Assembly: GCA_038259365.1 (NCBI GenBank)
Contig: JBBSOW010000110.1
Location: 1 to 10,378 of the forward strand
Direction: 5' to 3'
DNA length: 10,378 nt
From: JBBSOW01 sp038259365
Lineage (GTDB): Bacteria > Actinomycetota > Actinomycetes > Propionibacteriales > Propionibacteriaceae
Shown here: in pieces, positions 6,254 to 10,378 of the stretch
How the letters are laid out: each line of letters opens with the position of its first letter
How positions within the stretch are numbered: the first letter of the stretch is position 1
Program-made: the position numbers and the translations under genes
The notes under the pieces: generated by a model
What the model was told of the DNA's origin: nothing
Database searches by the model: none
The model's input: the letters and a program-made list of their open reading frames with translations, nothing else

Positions 6254-7353
6254 CCAGAGACCAGGTTCCCGGCCAGTTCCAGCGAAGAGCCGATCCCGAT
6301 TGGCTGAGCATCGGGGTCGATATCGGTGGCACCAAGGTGGCCGCCGGCGTCGTCGACGCCGATGGCCAGATCCTCGATCGGCGGTGGTTTGCCACTCCCT
6401 CGGCGAGCCCCGTCGCGGTCGAGAACGTCATCGTCTCGGCCGTCGATGATCTGCGCGCGCACTACGCCGTGCGGGCGGTGGGCATCGGCGCGGCCGGATG
6501 GGTGGATAACGACCAATCCGTGATCCGGTTCTCCCCGCACCTGGCCTGGCGCAACGAGCCCCTGCGTGAGCGACTCGGCGCCCGGATCGATCTACCCATG
6601 CTGGTGGACAACGACGCCAACGCCGCCGCCTGGGCCGAGTACCGCTTCGGGGCCGGCCGCGGCTCCGATGTCATGGTATGCATCACCTTGGGCACCGGCA
6701 TCGGCGGCGGGTTCGTCGTCAACGGCAAGTTGTTTCGGGGACGGTTCGGCATGGCGGGGGAGTTTGGGCATATGACCGTGGTGCCCGGGGGACACTGGTG
6801 CCCGTGCGGCAACCGTGGCTGCTGGGAACAGTACAGCTCCGGGAACGCGCTCATCCGCGACGCTCGCGCCCTGGCCGAGGCCAATTCGCCGAAGGCGCAG
6901 GTGTTGCTCAGCCGCGTCGGGGGAACACCCGCCAACATCGGTGGTGGGGCGGTGACCGATGCCGCCCTGGCCGGCGACGCGTTGTGCACCGAGCTGATCG
7001 CGGAGATGGGCCGCTGGTTGGGCCGCGGCATCGCCAATCTGGTCGCGGCGCTGGATCCCGATCTGGTGGTCATCGGTGGCGGTCTCTCCGAAGCCGGCGA
7101 TCTGCTGTTGCAGCCCGCCCGCGCCAGCTTCGAGGCGACGCTGACCGGCCGCGGTTTCCGGCCTCCGGCCCGGCTCGCGCTGGCGCACCTGCGCAACGAC
7201 GCGGGCCTCATCGGCGCCGCCGACCTGGCACGGCTGTCTACCGACGAGCCGCCGGGTGAGGGGCGGGGCTTTTGGCCGCGGCGTCGCCGTCAGTGGCGCC
7301 GCCAGGTGGCCTCGCGGATGCGCGAGCTGGCCGGCGGCCCCGAGGACCAGTGA
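6250..7353 (+). CDS. ROK-family glucokinase with zinc motif and Arg-rich C-terminal tail
   Basis: GTG 6250 starts 367 codons, overlaps the preceding TGA as GTGA, and has GAGGG 9 nt upstream (6236-6240). An earlier in-frame ATG at 6046 is rejected because it would lie inside the SRPBCC gene. The ATP-phosphate motif is GVDIGGTK (residues 22-29). DNDAN contains the likely catalytic base Asp122. The ROK zinc site is His174 in EFGH plus CPCGNRGC (Cys184, Cys186, Cys191), followed by WEQYSSG. The second phosphate loop is LVVIGGGLS. This set is typical of actinobacterial ATP-dependent glucokinases (GlkA/GlcK), which make glucose-6-phosphate in the cytoplasm. A related sugar specificity cannot be excluded. 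It is longer than the usual 313-320 residues, through about 17 residues before the first strand and about 30 after the domain. That tail includes FWPRRRRQWRRQ (residues 341-352). Confidence 0.85.
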   Translation: MTRDQVPGQFQRRADPDWLSIGVDIGGTKVAAGVVDADGQILDRRWFATPSASPVAVENVIVSAVDDLRAHYAVRAVGIGAAGWVDNDQSVIRFSPHLAWRNEPLRERLGARIDLPMLVDNDANAAAWAEYRFGAGRGSDVMVCITLGTGIGGGFVVNGKLFRGRFGMAGEFGHMTVVPGGHWCPCGNRGCWEQYSSGNALIRDARALAEANSPKAQVLLSRVGGTPANIGGGAVTDAALAGDALCTELIAEMGRWLGRGIANLVAALDPDLVVIGGGLSEAGDLLLQPARASFEATLTGRGFRPPARLALAHLRNDAGLIGAADLARLSTDEPPGEGRGFWPRRRRQWRRQVASRMRELAGGPEDQ

Positions 7354-7360
7354 CACCGCA

Positions 7361-7380
7361 CCAACGTCCCCCGGGATTGG
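7361..7380. terminator. Weak bidirectional hairpin between convergent genes
   Basis: CCAA (7361-7364) pairs with TTGG (7377-7380) and TCC with GGA inside it, leaving a 2-nt bulge and a small loop. It lies in the 38-bp gap between the kinase stop and the end of the convergent hydrolase gene. There is no T-tract, so termination here is a guess from position. Confidence 0.25.
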
Positions 7381-7391
7381 CGGACGGTCGG

Positions 7392-8183
7392 CTACGTCGT
7401 CGTCGAGTGAGCGGCCAGGAACTCGGCCGTGCGCTCGACGATCAGCTCGGCGTCATAGTCCATGGTGGCCACGTGGTAACTGTCGTGCAGAAGCACCTCG
7501 GTGAAGTCGTCGGCGCCGATGCGGCGCGCGATCAGTTCGCCGGAGGACGGATCGACGACGTGATCGGTGACCGAGCGAAACAGCAGGGTGGGTTGGCGCA
7601 CCTGGGGCAACCGGGAGCGCACATCGCGCCACAGCCTGGTCATCGAGCGGAGGGCCTTGAGGGGCGTGCGCGAATAGCCCAGCTCGTCGACGCCCGGCAT
7701 GCGGATGTCGTTGGCGAGCCCGTCCAGCGAGGGGAGCAGACGCGACAGCACGGGCAGGGCGAGCAGGCGTTTGTCGTGGCTGGTTACCGCCGGATTGATC
7801 AGGATCACCCCCGCGACGGCGCCCGGATGCAACGCGGCCAACCGGAGCGCCAACGAGCCCCCCATGGATAGGCCCAGCACGAAAACCTGATCGCACTCGC
7901 GCGCCAGCAGGTTGAGCTCCTGCTCGACGCGGGTGTACCAGTCCTCCCAGCCGGTGTGGTTCATCTGCTGCCAACTGGTGCCGTGCCCGGGCAGCCGCGG
8001 CAGCCGCACCCGGTAGCCGCGATCGGCCAGGGCGGTGGCCACGCCGGCCAACGAGTGCGGAGAGCCGGTGAAGCCGTGACACAGCAGCACCCCCACCGAC
8101 GATTCGCCGAGCACCTGCGATTGCACCTGGGGCGAGACCCGTTGGGTGGCGGTCGAGGCAGGATCGGGCCGAGGTGTCTTCAC
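7392..8183 (-). CDS. Alpha/beta hydrolase, Est30-like carboxylesterase / monoacylglycerol lipase family
   Basis: The minus-strand gene has 263 codons from GTG 8183. A longer reading from GTG 8210 is open, but 8183 is preferred because TACCAT (8191-8196) stands exactly 7 nt before it, the leaderless pattern, and neither start has a Shine-Dalgarno sequence. The fold signs are clear: the oxyanion-hole segment CHGFTGSP, RLPGHG, the nucleophile elbow GLSMGG (Ser106), acidic residue Asp207 in SVTDHVV and His237 in HDSYHV. The spacing Ser to Asp (101) and Asp to His (30) is close to that of bacterial Est30 carboxylesterase. It should hydrolyse short-chain esters or monoacylglycerols in the cytoplasm; there is no signal peptide. 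It lies next to two lysophospholipid acyltransferases, pointing to a lipid role by context only. It converges with the kinase gene and is divergent from the acyltransferases. Confidence 0.85.
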   Translation of the reverse strand: MKTPRPDPASTATQRVSPQVQSQVLGESSVGVLLCHGFTGSPHSLAGVATALADRGYRVRLPRLPGHGTSWQQMNHTGWEDWYTRVEQELNLLARECDQVFVLGLSMGGSLALRLAALHPGAVAGVILINPAVTSHDKRLLALPVLSRLLPSLDGLANDIRMPGVDELGYSRTPLKALRSMTRLWRDVRSRLPQVRQPTLLFRSVTDHVVDPSSGELIARRIGADDFTEVLLHDSYHVATMDYDAELIVERTAEFLAAHSTTT

Positions 8184-8190
8184 GAGATGA

Positions 8191-8196
8191 ATGGTA
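8191..8196 (-). promoter_or_regulatory. -10 box of leaderless promoter for the alpha/beta hydrolase
   Basis: TACCAT on the minus strand is followed by 7 nt and then GTG 8183. The hexamer shares four of six positions with TATAAT. No clear -35 is present. This site decides between the two possible starts, since a promoter here would exclude GTG 8210. Confidence 0.45.
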
Positions 8197-8238
8197 GGCC
8201 TTTGGCGCACTACGAAGCGGCGCGTGGGGGCGGCGCGC

Positions 8239-8267
8239 TGGCCATGCGCGGGCGGGTGACTTAGTCT
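8239..8267 (+). promoter_or_regulatory. Putative promoter of the acyltransferase pair
   Basis: TGGCCA (8239-8244, four of six matches to TTGACA) and TAGTCT (8262-8267) are separated by exactly 17 bp. Initiation near 8274 would leave a leader of about 38 nt without a Shine-Dalgarno sequence. A weaker alternative is a leaderless start from CACACT (8299-8304), 7 nt before GTG 8312. Confidence 0.4.
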
Positions 8268-8308
8268 GAAGAGCCGCTAGCCCAGCGCGCGGCTGCGGCA
8301 CACTCTTC
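8268..8308. repeat. Nested inverted repeat in the acyltransferase leader
   Basis: GAAGAG (8268-8273) is complementary to CTCTTC (8303-8308). Inside it, AGCCGC (8272-8277) is complementary to GCGGCT (8289-8294). The structure begins one base after the -10 box and ends 3 nt before the start codon. It could be an operator near the transcription start or a leader hairpin that affects translation of a gene with no Shine-Dalgarno sequence. Confidence 0.35.
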
Positions 8309-8311
8309 GAC

Positions 8312-9082
8312 GTGGGGACCAAACGGTTGTACTACACGCTGTTCAAGTATCTGCTGGTCAGGCCCTGGATCGTGCTGTTTTGGCGCCCCTGGGTCGAGGG
8401 CGCGGAGAACCTCCCGGACACGGGACCGGCCATCTTGGCCAGCAACCACATCTCGCTCGGCGATTCCCTGGTGCTGCCAGCCATGGTGCCTCGCAGAATG
8501 ACCTTTCCGGCCAAGGCCGAGGCCTTCGACGGTCACGGCAAAGGGCCCAAGGACAAGATCATCGCCTGGTTCTTGAGGGTCGTCGGGATGCGGCCCATGG
8601 ATCGCTCCGGCGGTCGCGCCAGCGCGAACAGCCTGGGGGCGGTCTCTTCGGTCCTGGCCGAGGGGGGACTGCTGGGCATCTATCCCGAGGGCACCCGCTC
8701 ACCCGACGGGCGGCTGTACCGCGGCAAGACGGGGGCGGCCCGCCTCGCGTTGGCCGATCGGGCCCCGATCATTCCAGTGGCGATGCTCAACACCGAACTG
8801 CACCGCGGGCCCTTCGGTATCCCGATGATGCGCCGCCCGGGGGTGCGGATCGGAAAACCGCTGGACTTCACCTCCTACGCCGACCAGGCCACCAACGGTC
8901 GGGTCCTGCGCTACGTCACCGACGAGATCGTGGCCGCGATCGGCGAACTCTCCGGGCAGACCTACGTCGACGTTTATGCTTCGACCATCAAGTCCGGCAA
9001 CTACGCCGGTGACGTCGCGGCCAAGGTGATGCCTCGTCCCGGGGCGAACGCCACGCCGCCGCCGCTCGATTCGGGAGAGTAG
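8312..9082 (+). CDS. 1-acyl-sn-glycerol-3-phosphate acyltransferase family protein (PlsC-like), first of tandem pair
   Basis: The product has 256 residues from GTG 8312. It has the PlsC signature: block I NH-x4-D as NHISLGD (His46, Asp51; catalytic dyad) and block III GIYPEGTRS (Glu126, Gly127, Thr128; glycerophosphate binding). The N-terminus is aromatic and hydrophobic and probably rests on the inner face of the membrane. The family transfers an acyl chain from acyl-CoA to lysophosphatidic acid to give phosphatidic acid. Family members also acylate other lysolipids or, in PIM-making actinobacteria, related acceptors, so the exact substrate is open. Rv2182c is the likely mycobacterial counterpart. 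No Shine-Dalgarno is visible. Its TAG is 2 nt from the ATG of a paralogue with the same motifs at nearly the same residue numbers, and both share QTYVDVYA at residues 216-223. Confidence 0.87.
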   Translation: MGTKRLYYTLFKYLLVRPWIVLFWRPWVEGAENLPDTGPAILASNHISLGDSLVLPAMVPRRMTFPAKAEAFDGHGKGPKDKIIAWFLRVVGMRPMDRSGGRASANSLGAVSSVLAEGGLLGIYPEGTRSPDGRLYRGKTGAARLALADRAPIIPVAMLNTELHRGPFGIPMMRRPGVRIGKPLDFTSYADQATNGRVLRYVTDEIVAAIGELSGQTYVDVYASTIKSGNYAGDVAAKVMPRPGANATPPPLDSGE

Positions 9083-9084
9083 TC

Positions 9085-9861
9085 ATGACGCACACGGGCA
9101 AGCGGTCGTACTGGTTCCTCAAGGCCGTCGCGTTGGGGCCAGCCGTGCGGCAGATCTTTCGTCCCATCGTGACCGGCGGGGAGTTCATCCCCGCAAAGGG
9201 GCCGGTCATCTTGGCCAGCAACCACCTGTCCTATTTGGACTGGGTCTTCACCCCCCTCGTGCTGCGGCGCCGGGTCACGTTCGTGGCGAAATCGGACTAT
9301 TTTCACGGGGGCGGGCTCAAGGGGCGGGCGCAGAAGCTGTTCTTCGCCGGCACCGGGCAGGTTCCCATCGACCGGTCCGGCGGCAAAGCCTCCGAGGCGG
9401 CGATGGCCGCCGGATTGAAGGTGTTGGGTCGCGGCGGGGTCTTCGGCATCTATCCCGAGGGAACGCGTTCGCCTGACGGGAGGCTCTACAAGGGACGCAC
9501 CGGGGTCGCCCGCTTGGCCCTGATCTCGGGTGCCCCGGTCATCCCGACCGCCCTCATCCGCACCGACGTCATCGCGCCCACCGGACGGATACTGTCCAGG
9601 GTGGTCCGGCCCGAGGTGCACTTTTCCAGGCCGTTGGACTTCTCCCGCTACGCCGGCGGCGAGAACGATCGGGTGACGCTGCGGGCCATCACCGACGAGA
9701 TCATGAACGAGATCCACGCGATGTCCAAGCAGACCTACGTCGACGTCTACGCCACCAGCGTGCGGAAGCCGACGAAGCCAAAATCGGCCGCCGAGGCCGA
9801 CGAGGAACGGCTCCCAGAAGAAGAGCGCACCAGGCCGCCCGCGTCCCCGCCGTCGGAGTGA
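9085..9861 (+). CDS. 1-acyl-sn-glycerol-3-phosphate acyltransferase family protein (PlsC-like), second of tandem pair
   Basis: The product has 258 residues from ATG 9085, with a GGGAGAG ribosome binding site (9074-9079) overlapping the end of the upstream paralogue. The motifs are NHLSYLD (His47, Asp52) and GIYPEGTRS (Glu125, Gly126, Thr127), so the acyltransferase active site looks intact. The role is acylation of a lysophospholipid at the cytoplasmic membrane face, most simply phosphatidic acid synthesis. Unlike its neighbour it ends in a charged, Pro- and Glu-rich tail of about 30 residues after residue 227. The good ribosome binding site suggests it is translated at least as well as the first copy, on the same message. 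A strong hairpin 12 bp after the stop probably ends the transcript. Which of the two copies is the main PlsC cannot be told from sequence. Confidence 0.87.
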   Translation: MTHTGKRSYWFLKAVALGPAVRQIFRPIVTGGEFIPAKGPVILASNHLSYLDWVFTPLVLRRRVTFVAKSDYFHGGGLKGRAQKLFFAGTGQVPIDRSGGKASEAAMAAGLKVLGRGGVFGIYPEGTRSPDGRLYKGRTGVARLALISGAPVIPTALIRTDVIAPTGRILSRVVRPEVHFSRPLDFSRYAGGENDRVTLRAITDEIMNEIHAMSKQTYVDVYATSVRKPTKPKSAAEADEERLPEEERTRPPASPPSE

Positions 9862-9863
9862 GC

Positions 9864-9909
9864 CTCGAGCGGAGGGCGCCGCAGCGCCGTCCAGCGCGGC
9901 GCCCGCGAG
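9864..9909 (+). terminator. Strong GC-rich hairpin after the acyltransferase pair (U-less terminator candidate)
   Basis: GGGCGCCGC (9874-9882) is perfectly complementary to GCGGCGCCC (9896-9904) around a 13-nt loop. An outer CTCG (9864-9867) / CGAG (9906-9909) pair can extend it after an internal loop. It lies in the 83-bp gap between the second acyltransferase and aroG. There is no T-run, as is common in proposed actinobacterial terminators. If aroG is leaderless, as its -10 box suggests, this hairpin is not in the aroG message and belongs to the upstream transcript. Confidence 0.55.
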
Positions 9910-9932
9910 TGGAAGGAACGCAGCGTTGGCCG

Positions 9933-9938
9933 TAGCCT
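9933..9938 (+). promoter_or_regulatory. -10 box of leaderless promoter for aroG
   Basis: TAGCCT is followed by 6 nt and then the GTG start at 9945, and no ribosome binding site lies just before that GTG. Only a poor -35 (TGGAAG, 9910-9915, 17-bp spacer) is visible. The arrangement matches leaderless promoters of actinobacteria and fixes the start codon. Confidence 0.5.
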
Positions 9939-9944
9939 GACGGA

Positions 9945-10378
9945 GTGTCTTCGCGGATCCCCTCACTTGCCCAGCTGCACGCCCTCAGCCCACAACAGCA
10001 GCCCACCTACACCGATCAGGGCGCCGTGGACGCCGTCGTCGCCGAACTGGGCCAGCGCCCGCCGCTGGTCTTCGCCGGGGAGTGCGACGATCTGCGCACC
10101 CAGCTTGCCGGCGTCGCACGCGGCGAAGGGTTCATGCTGCAAGGTGGCGACTGTGCCGAAACCTTCGACGGGGTGACCGCCGCCAACATCCAGGGCAAGC
10201 TGCGGACGCTGCTCTCGATGGCGGTCGTGATGACCTACGCCGCCCAGGTTCCCATCTTGAAGGTGGGGCGGATCGCCGGGCAGTACGCCAAGCCGCGCAG
10301 CAAGGACACCGAGACCCGCGGCGGTGTCACGCTGCCGACGTTCCGCGGGGACGCGGTGAACGGCTTCGAGTTCACCCC
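9945..10378 (+). CDS. aroG: Class II DAHP synthase (AroG), N-terminal part, cut by window edge
   Basis: From GTG 9945 the frame is open to the window end (144 complete codons; the family is about 460 residues). The sequence contains PPLVFAGECD, then MLQGGDCAE with Cys70, which aligns with the metal-binding Cys87 of the M. tuberculosis enzyme, and KVGRIAGQYAKPRS with Arg109. The Cys-to-Arg distance of 39 equals that of Cys87 to Arg126 in that enzyme. This identifies the type II (plant-like) 3-deoxy-D-arabino-heptulosonate-7-phosphate synthase, which joins phosphoenolpyruvate and erythrose-4-phosphate in the first step of the shikimate pathway. The N-terminus is about 17 residues shorter than the mycobacterial one, so part of the N-terminal extension linked to allosteric control there may be reduced. 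The rest of the gene, including the phenylalanine and tryptophan sites, is outside the window. Confidence 0.93.
   Translation, partial: MSSRIPSLAQLHALSPQQQPTYTDQGAVDAVVAELGQRPPLVFAGECDDLRTQLAGVARGEGFMLQGGDCAETFDGVTAANIQGKLRTLLSMAVVMTYAAQVPILKVGRIAGQYAKPRSKDTETRGGVTLPTFRGDAVNGFEFT

Noticed and set aside
8184..8210. Longer hydrolase start at GTG 8210
   Set aside because: No ribosome site, and the TACCAT -10 box lies between it and GTG 8183, so a leaderless start at 8183 fits better. Not excluded without transcript mapping.
1..10378. Search for CRISPR arrays, tRNAs, insertion sequences, att sites, toxin-antitoxin or defence genes
   Set aside because: No spaced repeats, cloverleaf-like segments, transposase motifs or foreign-looking composition were seen; the gene set is core actinobacterial.

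Overview
The window is high-GC, gene-dense DNA from an actinobacterium. The gene set and order resemble the conserved actinobacterial neighbourhood that in Mycobacterium tuberculosis runs from Rv2191 (exonuclease/GIY-YIG protein) through Rv2190c (RipC), Rv2188c (PimB'), Rv2185c and Rv2182c (acyltransferase) to Rv2178c (AroG). An ROK glucokinase and an alpha/beta hydrolase are added here, and the usual fatty-acyl-CoA ligase next to pimB' is absent. A non-mycobacterial lineage such as Propionibacteriales is possible, but I cannot fix the genus. There is no tRNA, rRNA, CRISPR array, transposase or phage gene, so this looks like chromosomal core rather than accessory DNA.

Layout. Positions 1-1622 (minus) hold a DEDDh exonuclease fused to a GIY-YIG/UvrC-like nuclease, cut by the left edge. 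Divergent from it at 1721-2047 is a small Cys-rich protein. A five-gene rightward series follows: a RipC-type NlpC/P60 hydrolase (2158-3348), a lipoprotein with a zinc-protease signature (3352-4617), a PimB'-type mannosyltransferase (4618-5748), an SRPBCC protein (5819-6253) and an ROK glucokinase (6250-7353). The first three lie in one reading frame, separated only by TGA codons plus at most one sense codon. An alpha/beta hydrolase on the minus strand (7392-8183) converges on the kinase. Two tandem, clearly duplicated PlsC-type acyltransferases (8312-9082 and 9085-9861) follow, then a strong hairpin and the 5' part of a class II DAHP synthase (aroG, 9945 to the right edge).

How the genes fit together. 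The central block is about the cell envelope: a peptidoglycan hydrolase exported and probably controlled through its coiled coil, an exported lipoprotein protease candidate, a phosphatidylinositol mannoside enzyme, and two acyltransferases that make phosphatidic acid or acylate related lipids. The kinase and AroG feed central and aromatic metabolism and are probably neighbours rather than partners.

Regulation readable from sequence: at least three genes (the exonuclease, hydrolase and aroG) have a TANNNT -10 box 6-7 nt before the start codon, the pattern of leaderless actinobacterial transcripts. ripC has a spaced -35/-10 promoter with a possible MtrA-like direct repeat. I see no obviously new multi-gene system. 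The most interesting items are the same-frame ripC/lipoprotein/pimB' arrangement, the uncharacterised lipoprotein protease within it, and the duplicated acyltransferases.
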